Notes under the pieces: generated by a model | The model's input: the letters and a program-made list of their open reading frames with translations, nothing else | Told to the model about the DNA's origin: nothing | Databases searched by the model: none | Source of the DNA: Silicimonas sp. | GTDB lineage: Bacteria; Pseudomonadota; Alphaproteobacteria; Rhodobacterales; Rhodobacteraceae | Assembly (NCBI GenBank): GCA_022824525.1 | Contig: JAJDZT010000104.1 | Span: 1-49,432, forward strand | Reading direction: 5' to 3' | Length of the DNA stretch: 49,432 nt | Translations under genes and position numbers: made by a program | Part shown: positions 25,331 to 34,079 of the stretch, piece after piece | How positions within the stretch are numbered: the stretch's first letter is position 1 | Layout of the letters: every line of letters starts with the position of its first letter

Positions 25331-26245
25331 ATGACAGCTTTCTCAGACATTCCTCAGACCCCATCGAGCCACGACGGCGTGCCTACCGCGCTGCAACTCA
25401 AGTTGCGCCGCCGAGCCCGGACGAGTGCCGCGATCCGCTACACCCTGTTGATCGTTGTCGGCTTTATCATGATCTACCCGCTTTTGTGGCTGGTAGGCGC
25501 ATCGTTCAAAACCAACCAGGAGATCTTTGCGTCTCCTTGGTTTTGGCCTGAGGAACCAACGTTCCAAGGATATGTCGACGGGTGGAAGACTTCGACACCG
25601 TACACCTTTGCGACCTTCTTCATAAATTCGATGCAGATCGTGATCCCCAAGGTCATCGGCACCGCGATTTCTTGCACGCTTGTCGCTTATGGCTTTGCCC
25701 GTTTCGACTTCCCGGGAAAAAAGGTGCTCTTTGCGATTCTGATCGCGACGCTTCTGCTTCCGGATGTCGTCACGCGCATCCCGCAGTATCTTCTGTTCCG
25801 GGAACTCGGTTGGCTCGACACTTACCTACCGCTGTTTGCCCCGGCTTGGTTGGCAGGCGACGCATTCTTTGTCTTCATGATCATCCAGTTCCTGCGCGCC
25901 ATTCCACGTGAGATGGAAGAAGCCGCGCGTGTCGATGGAGCCAACACGTTTCAGACACTGATCTACATCGTGGTGCCAATTCTGACACCCGCCATCGTGT
26001 CCGTCTGCCTGTTCCAGTTCATGTGGACCATGAACGATTTCCTCGGCCCGCTGATCTATATCTCGACGGTTGAAAAGTACCCCGTCTCTCTAGCGCTGAA
26101 ACTCAGCATCGATGCGACCGAGGCGTTCAACTGGAACTCCATCCTCGCCATGACGGTCCTCGCGCTGACCCCATCACTGGTCGTGTTCTTCATGGCTCAG
26201 AAGTCCTTCATCGAAGGCATCTCTACAGGAGGCGTGAAGGGCTGA
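25331..26245 (+). CDS. togN: oligogalacturonide ABC transporter permease (MalG-like)
   Basis: A 304-residue permease partner of TogM. After a cytoplasmic N-terminus of about 35 residues, six helices follow, with the EAA motif EMEEAARVDGANTFQTLIYIVVPILTP near residue 195. Its stop shares a base with the start of the ATPase (TGATG), and it begins 1 base after togM, so all are cotranslated. Confidence 0.85.
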   Translation: MTAFSDIPQTPSSHDGVPTALQLKLRRRARTSAAIRYTLLIVVGFIMIYPLLWLVGASFKTNQEIFASPWFWPEEPTFQGYVDGWKTSTPYTFATFFINSMQIVIPKVIGTAISCTLVAYGFARFDFPGKKVLFAILIATLLLPDVVTRIPQYLLFRELGWLDTYLPLFAPAWLAGDAFFVFMIIQFLRAIPREMEEAARVDGANTFQTLIYIVVPILTPAIVSVCLFQFMWTMNDFLGPLIYISTVEKYPVSLALKLSIDATEAFNWNSILAMTVLALTPSLVVFFMAQKSFIEGISTGGVKG

Positions 26246-27366
26246 TGGCCGAACTGCAACTCAAATCGGTCGAAAAGACCTATGGCAACGGATTCAAGGC
26301 GGTCCATGGCATCGACCTTGAGGTGGGAGAAGGCGAGTTCATGGTCCTCGTCGGCCCCTCTGGCTGCGCCAAGTCCACGACCTTGCGCATGATTGCGGGG
26401 CTGGAGACGATCACAGGCGGAGAAGTTCGCATTGGTGATCAGGTCGTGAATGACCTTGTCCCGGGCAAACGGGGCATTGCGATGGTGTTCCAGAATTACG
26501 CGCTCTACCCGCATATGAAGGTAACGCGGAATTTGTCCTTTGGCCTTCGTTTGCGGCGCGAGCCCAAAGACAAGATTGCGCGGTCGACGGCAGAGGTCTC
26601 AGGCGTGCTCGAGATCGAAGACTTGCTGGACCGCCTGCCCAAACAGCTCTCTGGCGGGCAAGCACAGCGTGTCGCGCTGGGGCGGGCTCTGATCAAACAA
26701 CCCGAAGTGTTTTTGTTTGACGAACCACTGTCGAACCTTGACGCGAAACTGCGAGCATCCATGCGTGTGCGGATCACCGATCTGCATAAACGTCTGCGCG
26801 ACGAGGGCCGCCCGGCGACGGTTGTTTACGTCACCCATGATCAGGTCGAAGCGATGACCATGGGCGACCGAATTTGCGTGATGAAAGACGGGCACATCAT
26901 GCAGGTTGCTGATCCTGTGACACTCTACGAACGTCCGGCCAATGCATTTGTTGCTGGGTTCATTGGCATGCCGGAAATGAACCTTGTTCCTGCCGTTCTG
27001 ACACGCGGGGAAGAAGCGCAGATCACCATTGACGCACAAACCATCACGCTACCCGGGGTGAAAGCCAGGCTGTCAGAGGTGGAAGGGCCGGTAACCTTCG
27101 GAGTGCGTCCTCAACATCTGGAAGTGACCCGACCGGACGCAAAGGACGCTCTCACCGGAACAATCACGAACCTGGAGTTCATGGGGCACGAGGTGAACCT
27201 GCATGCGCGGGTCGGCGATGCCAACGTCGTATGCGTCGTCCCCACCGACAAATTCGATACGACACTAGGACGGGGGGATCTCGTGGGACTGAAACCTCGC
27301 GCGAGCCACGTGCACCTGTTCGATACCCAAACGGGCGAAAACATCTCGCTACCGAAAAGCCAATAA
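26245..27366 (+). CDS. togA: ABC transporter ATP-binding protein of the UgpC/MsmX type
   Basis: The 373-residue ATPase has the nucleotide domain (residues 1-235) with signature LSGGQAQRVALGRAL, Walker B VFLFDEPLSNLD and switch YVTHDQVEAM, then a TOBE/MalK-type regulatory domain. The Walker A reads GPSGCAKST, with Ala in place of the usual Gly before Lys. This is seen in some sugar ATPases and probably still active. It energises TogMN. AGGCGTGAAGGGC provides only a weak ribosome site, so coupling with togN likely matters. Confidence 0.88.
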   Translation: MAELQLKSVEKTYGNGFKAVHGIDLEVGEGEFMVLVGPSGCAKSTTLRMIAGLETITGGEVRIGDQVVNDLVPGKRGIAMVFQNYALYPHMKVTRNLSFGLRLRREPKDKIARSTAEVSGVLEIEDLLDRLPKQLSGGQAQRVALGRALIKQPEVFLFDEPLSNLDAKLRASMRVRITDLHKRLRDEGRPATVVYVTHDQVEAMTMGDRICVMKDGHIMQVADPVTLYERPANAFVAGFIGMPEMNLVPAVLTRGEEAQITIDAQTITLPGVKARLSEVEGPVTFGVRPQHLEVTRPDAKDALTGTITNLEFMGHEVNLHARVGDANVVCVVPTDKFDTTLGRGDLVGLKPRASHVHLFDTQTGENISLPKSQ

Positions 27367-27387
27367 GTTTCAAGGGAGGAAAACAAA

Positions 27388-28650
27388 ATGAGACTTAGTA
27401 CCCTATGCCTGGCACTTGGCACCACTGCGTTGGCAGCTCCTGCCATGGCCGAAGACTTACGGATGAGTTGGTGGGGCGGCGACAGCCGACATGCCGCGAC
27501 GCAAGCAGGGTTGGAAGCCTGCGGGGCAAAGCACGGGCACACGATCAACCCGGAATTCACCGGCTGGTCCGGCCATTTTGAGAAACTGACGACACAGATC
27601 GCTGGCGGCACGGAAGCCGACATCATGCAAGTGAACTGGCCGTGGCTGTCTTTCTATTCTTCCGACGGCACTGGTCTTGCTGATCTGAATGAGCTCTCCG
27701 ACATTATCGACCTCAGCAACTGGGACGATGCCCAAATCGACGCTGGTTCGATGAACGGTAAGCTGAACGGATTGCCGATCTCCACGACAGGCCGACTGTT
27801 TGTTTTCAACAAGACGACCTACGACAAGGCCGGCGTGCCGCTTCCATCGTCTTGGGAGGACCTCATCGCCGCTGGCCCCGTGTTCAAGGAAAAGCTTGGC
27901 CCGGACTATTACCCATTCGAAGCTGCCGGGCTCGACGCGGCGCTGATCGTAACGCTCTACGGCACGCAAGCAACTGGCAAGCCGATCATCGATCCTGCCA
28001 CCAGCACTCTCGCTTGGTCACAGGAAGAACTCGCCAATGCCATCAGCATGTATGGACGCTTGGTGGAAAGCGGCGCGATTGAAAGCTGGCCTGAGCGTGC
28101 GGCCAACGGAAACACGCCTCTTCACGAAAATCCCGAATGGTCACAGGGCATGATCGCCGGAACCTACCAGTGGGATTCCACCTATTTCAAAATCAGCGAT
28201 CCGCTCGTTGAAGGGCAAGAGTTGGTCTACGCCGACCTTCTGACGCAAGACGGCATGCAGACGCCCGGCATCTACCGCAAGGCATCCATGGTATTCTCGA
28301 TTTCTGCAAACTCGGAGAAGAAAGAGGCCGCGGCACAGATTGTGAACTGTCTGCTGAACGAACCTGAGGGCGTCGCTGCGCTGGGTTCAACTCGCGGTGT
28401 ACCCGCCTCGATGACCGCCCGCGAACAGCTTCTGTCCGCGGATGCGATCAAGCCAATCCAGATCGAAGCGCAAGCCAAGGTGATCAATGCCGAAGGTCCG
28501 GCGATCCACCCGATGATGGAGTTCCCATCCGTGCGCAGTGCCATGGCGGATAATCTGGAGCTTTTTGCCTACGGTGAGCTCACCGCCGAGGAAGCCGCAG
28601 CCGAAATGGCGCTGGCAATCGAAGAAGCGCTTGAAGACGTGAAATCCTGA
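27388..28650 (+). CDS. togB: oligogalacturonide-binding periplasmic protein
   Basis: A 420-residue family 1 solute-binding protein with signal peptide MRLSTLCLALGTTALAAPAMA. The mature part starts EDLRMSWWGGDSRHAAT and contains FTGWSGHFEKLTTQIAGGTEADIMQVNW, strongly resembling TogB of Dickeya and Yersinia. GGGAGG lies 7 bases before the ATG. It is followed by a stable hairpin that separates it from the hydrolase genes, consistent with the higher amounts of binding protein usually needed. Confidence 0.88.
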   Translation: MRLSTLCLALGTTALAAPAMAEDLRMSWWGGDSRHAATQAGLEACGAKHGHTINPEFTGWSGHFEKLTTQIAGGTEADIMQVNWPWLSFYSSDGTGLADLNELSDIIDLSNWDDAQIDAGSMNGKLNGLPISTTGRLFVFNKTTYDKAGVPLPSSWEDLIAAGPVFKEKLGPDYYPFEAAGLDAALIVTLYGTQATGKPIIDPATSTLAWSQEELANAISMYGRLVESGAIESWPERAANGNTPLHENPEWSQGMIAGTYQWDSTYFKISDPLVEGQELVYADLLTQDGMQTPGIYRKASMVFSISANSEKKEAAAQIVNCLLNEPEGVAALGSTRGVPASMTAREQLLSADAIKPIQIEAQAKVINAEGPAIHPMMEFPSVRSAMADNLELFAYGELTAEEAAAEMALAIEEALEDVKS

Positions 28651-28659
28651 ACTGAACTG

Positions 28660-28683
28660 AAAGGCCGGGTTCGCCCGGCCTTT
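28660..28683 (+). terminator. stem-loop after togB
   Basis: A 10-bp perfect stem (AAAGGCCGGG / CCCGGCCTTT) with a TTCG tetraloop starts 10 bases after the togB stop. The 3' side has only TTTCCC rather than a long T run, so it may partly terminate and partly protect the upstream mRNA. The GH28 gene starts 20 bases later. Confidence 0.75.
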
Positions 28684-28702
28684 CCCAATTTCAAAGATCG
28701 CA

Positions 28703-30208
28703 ATGTCATCACCAGAAGCTCTTACAATCGGAAGCCGAACTGTCTCTGTCCTTATGGACTCGAGGGAAAACTTCCGTCTTTCAAAAGCAGTTCAATGGCA
28801 GTTGTGGGATGGCAGCGGCAAAAAGGTACAAGAAAACACTGCGATGACGACGGTCCTCTTTATCGATAGATTGGACCCTTCAACCAGCTATACTCTGAAA
28901 ATTCACGACATCGACGTGAGCTTTACCACCAAGTCTTGCACCGGTTTGGTCGAAGCATCGGATTTTGGTGCGAGCGAAGACCTTGCCAACAATCAAGTCG
29001 CGCTCACCAAAGCAATTGCTGCCGTGCCAAAAGGCGGAACCCTCCGAATTCCCGCCGGACGCTATTCCACCGGTCCGATTTTCTTGAACTCGAACATGAC
29101 GCTCCTTTTGGATGAAGGGGCAGAGCTTTGCGCTGTCGGTAGCCGCGAAGGCTGGCCGCAACTTCCCGCAAGAGACGAAACCGGTCGCCCTGTCGGCACA
29201 TGGGAAGGATTACCGGAACAGTCCTTCGCATCGCTGATCACGGCCCTCGACTGTGACGACCTGAGCATCACCGGGCGGGGCACCGTCGATGGCGGCGGCG
29301 ACAAAGCCGACTGGTGGGACTGGCCAAAGGATACACGGGATGGCGCACGACGTCCGCGCACAATCCACCTTGGATATTGCCGCGATACGGTTCTCAGCGG
29401 CATAACGGTGCGCAATTCTCCGTCTTGGACCATCCATCCCTATCGCTGTGATAACCTGAAAGTGTCGGCGATAAAGGTCGAGAACCCCAAAGACAGCCCA
29501 AATACGGATGGCTTGAACCCGGAAAGCTGCCGGAAGGTCGAAATAACCGGCGTTTCCTTTTCGGTTGGCGATGATTGCATCGCCATCAAGGCCGGCAAGC
29601 GTGGCCCCGGGGCCACTGACCACCTCGCCCCTTGCGAAGACATATCGGTACGCCATTGCGAAATGCTTTTTGGGCATGGTGCTGTTGTGCTCGGCTCCGA
29701 GATGTCCGGCGATATTCGTCGTGTTCGGATCGAAAACTGCGCCTTCACTCAAACAGACCGAGGCTTGCGGCTTAAGACGCGCCGCGGCCGGGGCGGCACG
29801 ATCGAAGACGTCACGATGCGGAATGTCGTGATGACAGGTGTCGATACACCTCTCGCGGTCAACGCGTTCTATTTCTGCGATGCTGACGGCAAGTCCGAGT
29901 GGGTCCAGTCCAGGAACCCTGCCACTGTTGATAGCACGACACCCTGCATACGTAATGTCACCCTTGAGAACATCAGGGCAGACGAAGTCTCCCTTGCGGC
30001 CGCAGCGATCCTTGGTCTGCCCGAAGCCCCGATCGCCGGGATAAAGCTTTCAAACTTTGCAGTCACTTACGATCCGGACGCTCGCAGTGAAGTGCCTCTT
30101 ATGGCTGTTGGCGTGCCGCCGGTCCGCCATGCCGGGATCATTTCCGAATTTGCCACCGTTTCCGGTGACATCACCGTCTCTGCAAGAAAGGCCTTGCCGA
30201 CATGTTGA
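28703..30208 (+). CDS. GH28 polygalacturonase, cytoplasmic type
   Basis: The 501-residue protein has an N-terminal beta domain resembling fibronectin type III (about 1-75) and a right-handed parallel beta-helix. Catalytic GH28 motifs are all present: SPNTDGLNP, VGDDCIAIKAG, FGHGAVVLGSEMSGD and RLKTRRGRGG. The architecture matches exo-acting PehX-type enzymes that trim oligogalacturonides. No signal peptide is visible (MSSPEALTIGSRTV), which points to action in the cytoplasm after import. Its last 7 bases overlap the GH105 gene. Confidence 0.9.
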   Translation: MSSPEALTIGSRTVSVLMDSRENFRLSKAVQWQLWDGSGKKVQENTAMTTVLFIDRLDPSTSYTLKIHDIDVSFTTKSCTGLVEASDFGASEDLANNQVALTKAIAAVPKGGTLRIPAGRYSTGPIFLNSNMTLLLDEGAELCAVGSREGWPQLPARDETGRPVGTWEGLPEQSFASLITALDCDDLSITGRGTVDGGGDKADWWDWPKDTRDGARRPRTIHLGYCRDTVLSGITVRNSPSWTIHPYRCDNLKVSAIKVENPKDSPNTDGLNPESCRKVEITGVSFSVGDDCIAIKAGKRGPGATDHLAPCEDISVRHCEMLFGHGAVVLGSEMSGDIRRVRIENCAFTQTDRGLRLKTRRGRGGTIEDVTMRNVVMTGVDTPLAVNAFYFCDADGKSEWVQSRNPATVDSTTPCIRNVTLENIRADEVSLAAAAILGLPEAPIAGIKLSNFAVTYDPDARSEVPLMAVGVPPVRHAGIISEFATVSGDITVSARKALPTC

Positions 30209-31299
30209 TCGAGTTTTTTGACACGTATGCACAGAACCATAAGCCCTACAAAGGCGGTGCTTGGTGCTATGAAGATGGGTTGATCTATCGCGGGCTCGAA
30301 CTGCTCCACAAGTCCACCGGTGACGAGCGTTGGCTCGCCCACCTTGAGCGTCTTATTGCGCCGCAGCTGCTCGAGGGCCCCGCGCTTCTTGGTTACGATC
30401 CGAATGAATACAACATCGATCATATCATGTCCGGCCGCGCCCTTTTGTACCTGCACGAAGTATCGAAGGAGGCGCGCTATCTCGACACCGCGAGACTGCT
30501 CATTTCGCAACTCGAAACCCATCCGCGAACAAGGTCGGGAGTTTATTGGCACAAGAACCGTTATCCATGGCAAATTTGGCTCGACGGCCTTTACATGGGC
30601 GCTCCGTTCCAAATCGCATTTGGGCAGCGCACCGGAGCAGCAGACCTTGTGAATGATGCGCTGGCACAAGTGAATACTGCGTTGGAATTGACATATGTTC
30701 CGCGAACTAAGCTCTACGCCCATGCTTACGACGAAGCGAAGAAGCAGCCTTGGGCGGAGGCAACGACGGGGCATACAAGGGCACATTGGGCCAGGTCAAT
30801 CGGTTGGCTCGCCATGGCGCTTGTCGACATCGCAGACCTAACCGGTTCGCAGGCCTTTTCGGATCTGGCCCCAAAAGCAGAGGCACTGTTTCATCAGATC
30901 CTGAAATACCGGCAGCCAGACGGTCTTTGGCTGCAAGTCATTGACGAGCCGAATTTGGCTGGGAACTGGTCAGAAACATCCGCCTCAGCGATGTTCGCCT
31001 ACGCATTGCAGCGGGCGGTGGACTTGGGTCTGGCAGACCTGCCAATCCACGGAATTTTCGAAGGCGTCGTTTCACAGTCGCTGCAGAGAAACGCCACCGG
31101 CGTCAGGCAGATGGTGAATATATGCGAGGTTGCGGGGCTCGGAATGTATCAGGGCCGCTTCAGGGATGGCACATCAGGCTATTACATCTCCGAACATCGC
31201 GTATCGAATGACACCAAAGGGGTGGGCCCTTTGATGATGGCGTACGCCGCACAAATTTCGCGGTCCAATGAGAAGGCCAAAGCCGCCGTGGCGTCTTGA
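30202..31299 (+). CDS. GH105 unsaturated rhamnogalacturonyl/galacturonyl hydrolase
   Basis: A 365-residue (alpha/alpha)6-barrel hydrolase of the YteR/YesR family, which removes the 4,5-unsaturated uronate left by pectate or rhamnogalacturonan lyases by hydrating the double bond. The catalytic Asp is in IWLDGLYMGAPF (near residue 130), with the family motif RSIGWLAMALVD later. There is no signal peptide. Its product rearranges to DKI, the substrate of KduI encoded upstream. It overlaps GH28 at its start and pectinesterase at its end. Confidence 0.9.
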   Translation: MLIEFFDTYAQNHKPYKGGAWCYEDGLIYRGLELLHKSTGDERWLAHLERLIAPQLLEGPALLGYDPNEYNIDHIMSGRALLYLHEVSKEARYLDTARLLISQLETHPRTRSGVYWHKNRYPWQIWLDGLYMGAPFQIAFGQRTGAADLVNDALAQVNTALELTYVPRTKLYAHAYDEAKKQPWAEATTGHTRAHWARSIGWLAMALVDIADLTGSQAFSDLAPKAEALFHQILKYRQPDGLWLQVIDEPNLAGNWSETSASAMFAYALQRAVDLGLADLPIHGIFEGVVSQSLQRNATGVRQMVNICEVAGLGMYQGRFRDGTSGYYISEHRVSNDTKGVGPLMMAYAAQISRSNEKAKAAVAS

Positions 31300-32615
31300 C
31301 TGACGCCAAAACACTCTTGCAATCGGCATTTGACGGAACGGATCTTTGCGGCAACAGGTGGGCGGATCCGTGGGAACCGGACGCCGCGTTCTTGAATGCC
31401 AAGGCTGACGTCTTCGTTCGGTTTGATCTCGCCAAGGATCAGAAAGGTGTTCTAGGCACCCTGCAAGCCGCCATTGACCATGTCGTGAATGCCGCGAAAG
31501 CTGACAGGCGTCGGTACGTTATTTCGATCGGCCCGGGGTTCTTTGACGGTCCAATCATCGTCCCAAAAGAGGCGCCTCCGATCACAATCTGCGGGGCCGG
31601 GGCCGGCGAAACCGTTATCGGCGCCGGGATAGATGCAGTTATGTCGGGTTGGGAGTACGCCAACAAGTTCCGCGACACGATCTTGGCCGCTGGTCCAAAA
31701 AGTCGGGAAGCGTTCGCAAGGATCGTAGCGCGCCAGAAGATCTCGACTGGCAATTCCTCTGTCATGCGGGTCTGTTCGGATGAATTCCGGCTGGCTGGAG
31801 TGACCATTCGGAACGACTATGCCTGCGATCGGAAAAGTGCTGCTCCAGAGAAAGCCGAACCTGATGCCGAGGGTCGCTTTGCAGAAGGTCAGCACCAAGC
31901 CGTCGCCTTGATGCTGGACGGTGCTGACAGAGCGGTCATTGAGGATTGCTCGATATCCAGTTTTCAAGACACGCTGTATCTCAAGACCAAGAGCCGAGGA
32001 TGTACGCGTTCGGCCTTCTACCGTTGCGACATAGAAGGAGATGTTGATTTCATTTTTGGCGGAGCAACTGCAGTCTTCGATAATTGCACGATTAGATCGC
32101 GCGGAGAGCGGAGAGCGAACAGTTGTGCCCTGGCACCCAGCACGTCCCTGCTGAAACGATACGGCTTGATTTTCAATGCCTGCCGTTTCGTGGATGATCA
32201 GAGATTGGCAACCGGCCGTGCGTTCCTCGGCCGCCAATGGTTCGAAGGGGTACGAGCCACACCTTACGGCACTCCAGACTCACGCGGCTACACCTGCAAG
32301 CTCTCCAACCACAACAGCCTCGTAGGTGTGGACGGGCAAATCAGTCGCCACACTTTGGAAAGCGTCGGCAAATGCGTTTTGATGGATTGTCGTTTAGATG
32401 CACATCTCGATCCACGATGCCTTTGGGACGACTGGGCCAGCGGTGCGTGGACCCCGCGCTATCGGCCGGTGCAGACCTCTCAAGAGTGCTTTCTTGAATT
32501 CCTGAAAGGTTGGTTGCCATCAAACATTTTGACTGACTACTTGAAGTTGGAAGGAACGCCCTGGCTTTCGCAAATTCGATCCGAGAATGCCTTCGCAGCT
32601 GACGAACAAACCTGA
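31296..32615 (+). CDS. pectinesterase (CE8) without signal peptide
   Basis: The 439-residue beta-helix esterase removes methyl groups from galacturonate residues. Catalytic segments are HQAVALML (Gln), SSFQDTLYL (Gln-Asp), GDVDFIFGGA (second Asp) and FLGRQW (Arg and Trp; the usual LGRPW has Pro at the fourth place). Translation begins at TTG 31296, overlapping the GH105 stop. No signal peptide or lipobox is present, in contrast to the exported enzymes of plant pathogens, so it presumably demethylates imported oligomers. Last gene of the operon. Confidence 0.88.
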   Translation: MTDAKTLLQSAFDGTDLCGNRWADPWEPDAAFLNAKADVFVRFDLAKDQKGVLGTLQAAIDHVVNAAKADRRRYVISIGPGFFDGPIIVPKEAPPITICGAGAGETVIGAGIDAVMSGWEYANKFRDTILAAGPKSREAFARIVARQKISTGNSSVMRVCSDEFRLAGVTIRNDYACDRKSAAPEKAEPDAEGRFAEGQHQAVALMLDGADRAVIEDCSISSFQDTLYLKTKSRGCTRSAFYRCDIEGDVDFIFGGATAVFDNCTIRSRGERRANSCALAPSTSLLKRYGLIFNACRFVDDQRLATGRAFLGRQWFEGVRATPYGTPDSRGYTCKLSNHNSLVGVDGQISRHTLESVGKCVLMDCRLDAHLDPRCLWDDWASGAWTPRYRPVQTSQECFLEFLKGWLPSNILTDYLKLEGTPWLSQIRSENAFAADEQT

Positions 32616-32733
32616 CCGGATATCCTCCCAAGGAAGTGCCGATTGCCCCTCACAGGCTTAGAACTCGGCAAAGCGACAATTACTGAGAGTGGCTTAAACG
32701 ACGCCTTCGCCATGAGCTTGAACGGTCGATACG

Positions 32734-33072
32734 CTAGTCTTGAGCGCAGAACCTGAGATAAAGCAGCTCGATCAGATCCCGCACCATTGGGTCCGAAATT
32801 GAGTAGTAAATCTTCCTACCTTCGCGCCGCGCAGAGAGTATTCCTTCCGACTTCAAGCGAGCGAGATGTTGCGAGACCGCCGACTGACTCGCGCCAACCT
32901 GGCCCTCGATCGTCGCGACCGTTTGCTCTCCGTGCAAGAGCCCACACAAGACCTTTAATCTGTCTCGATGAGCAATCGACTTAAGGAACCGCGCAGCCTG
33001 CTCCGGTGCATCGGAGCCGCCGTCGGCAAACGCTGAAAGTGCGTCATCGGGAAGGTCGATCTGAACTTGCAT
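32734..33072 (-). CDS. bigR: BigR/SqrR-type ArsR repressor sensing persulfide
   Basis: With the ATG at 33072 the product has 112 residues, a winged-helix ArsR fold with recognition region VGASQSAVSQHLARLKSEGI. Two cysteines fall at positions 43 (VLCGLLHGE) and 109 (RFCAQD), matching Cys42 and Cys108 of BigR, which form a di- or tetrasulfide with H2S or persulfide and release DNA. A start at 33096 would add eight residues. It is divergent from the persulfide dioxygenase operon, and the intergenic region holds two similar palindromes. Confidence 0.88.
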   Translation of the reverse strand: MQVQIDLPDDALSAFADGGSDAPEQAARFLKSIAHRDRLKVLCGLLHGEQTVATIEGQVGASQSAVSQHLARLKSEGILSARREGRKIYYSISDPMVRDLIELLYLRFCAQD

Positions 33073-33116
33073 GGCAAAAATCTCACTGAGTTTCATTGGT
33101 GTATATAGGATTTCAG

Positions 33117-33146
33117 AAAAAATATTCAACTTTCTTAATATTTTTT
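33117..33146. promoter_or_regulatory. operator-like palindrome 1 before bigR
   Basis: AAAAAATATT and AATATTTTTT form a perfect 10-base inverted repeat around a 10-base spacer. Its core is ATATT-N10-AATAT, the same layout as the second palindrome 41 bases away. Confidence 0.6.
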
Positions 33147-33157
33147 GTTGGCGCCAG

Positions 33158-33185
33158 TTGACATATTAAAGTTTTCTAATATGTG
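33158..33185 (+). promoter_or_regulatory. promoter with operator palindrome 2 for the persulfide operon
   Basis: TTGACA (33158-33163) followed by TATGTG (33180-33185) at 16-base spacing resembles a sigma70 promoter. It is overlaid by the inverted repeat ACATATTA / TAATATGT (33161-33168 and 33177-33184), so a bound repressor would block polymerase directly. Confidence 0.6.
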
Positions 33186-33211
33186 GGATGCAGATCAATT
33201 GGAGAGTCCCA

Positions 33212-34075
33212 ATGAAACCTCAAGTCACACCATTCTTCGATGAAGCCACCTTCACGGCCTCCTTCGTCGTGACAGACCCCGAAACCAATCACTGTGCGAT
33301 CGTCGATTCAGTTCTTGATTTCGACTATGCCTCCGGTCGGACCGACTTCCGCTCCGCGGACAAGATCATCGACTATGTTCAGAAAAACGACCTGACCGTC
33401 GATTGGATCCTCGAAACACACGTCCATGCTGACCACCTGAGCGCGGCTCCCTATCTGCAGGAAAAGCTCGGCGGCAAGATCGGCATTGGCGAAAAAATCA
33501 CAGTCGTTCAGGACACTTTCGGCAAGGTTTTCAACGCTGGCACAGAGTTCCAGCGGGACGGCAGCCAGTTCGACCAGCTTTTCGAGGAAGGCGACACCTT
33601 CACCGTCGGAAACATGGAGGCTTCGGTTCTACATACACCAGGTCATACCCCGGCCTGTCTGACGTACGTCATCGATGATGCGGCCTTTGTGGGCGATACG
33701 CTCTTCATGCCAGACTTTGGCACGGCTCGTGCCGACTTCCCGGGCGGCTCGGCGGAAACGCTTTACGCTTCAATCCAGAAACTCTTCACACTTCCGGACG
33801 AGACCCGAGTGTTTGTTGGCCACGACTACAAGGCACCGGGCCGAGATGAGTACGCTTGGGAAACGACCATCGGTGCTCAAAAGGAACTCAATAAACACGT
33901 CGGCCAGGGTCGGGGTGAGGAAGAGTTTGTCGCCATGCGCACCAAACGCGACTCTGAGTTGGCGATGCCCAAGCTGATCCTGCCGTCGTTGCAGGTCAAT
34001 ATGCGTGCCGGACAGATGCCGCCCGCGGAAGACGACGGCAACGTCTACTTCAAAGTTCCAGTGAACAGGCTCTGA
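33212..34075 (+). CDS. blh: persulfide dioxygenase (ETHE1/Blh-type MBL-fold)
   Basis: The 287-residue metallo-beta-lactamase-fold enzyme oxidises glutathione persulfide to sulfite with O2. It contains ETHVHADHLSAA (His-x-His-x-Asp-His), HTPGHTPAC, GDTLFMPDFGTARADFPGG and FVGHDYKAPGR, matching the mononuclear iron site of ETHE1/Blh. GGAGAG lies 5 bases before the ATG at 33212. It has no C-terminal rhodanese-like fusion; the DUF442 domain fused to some Blh proteins is a separate gene in this operon. Confidence 0.92.
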   Translation: MKPQVTPFFDEATFTASFVVTDPETNHCAIVDSVLDFDYASGRTDFRSADKIIDYVQKNDLTVDWILETHVHADHLSAAPYLQEKLGGKIGIGEKITVVQDTFGKVFNAGTEFQRDGSQFDQLFEEGDTFTVGNMEASVLHTPGHTPACLTYVIDDAAFVGDTLFMPDFGTARADFPGGSAETLYASIQKLFTLPDETRVFVGHDYKAPGRDEYAWETTIGAQKELNKHVGQGRGEEEFVAMRTKRDSELAMPKLILPSLQVNMRAGQMPPAEDDGNVYFKVPVNRL

Positions 34076-34079
34076 TACG

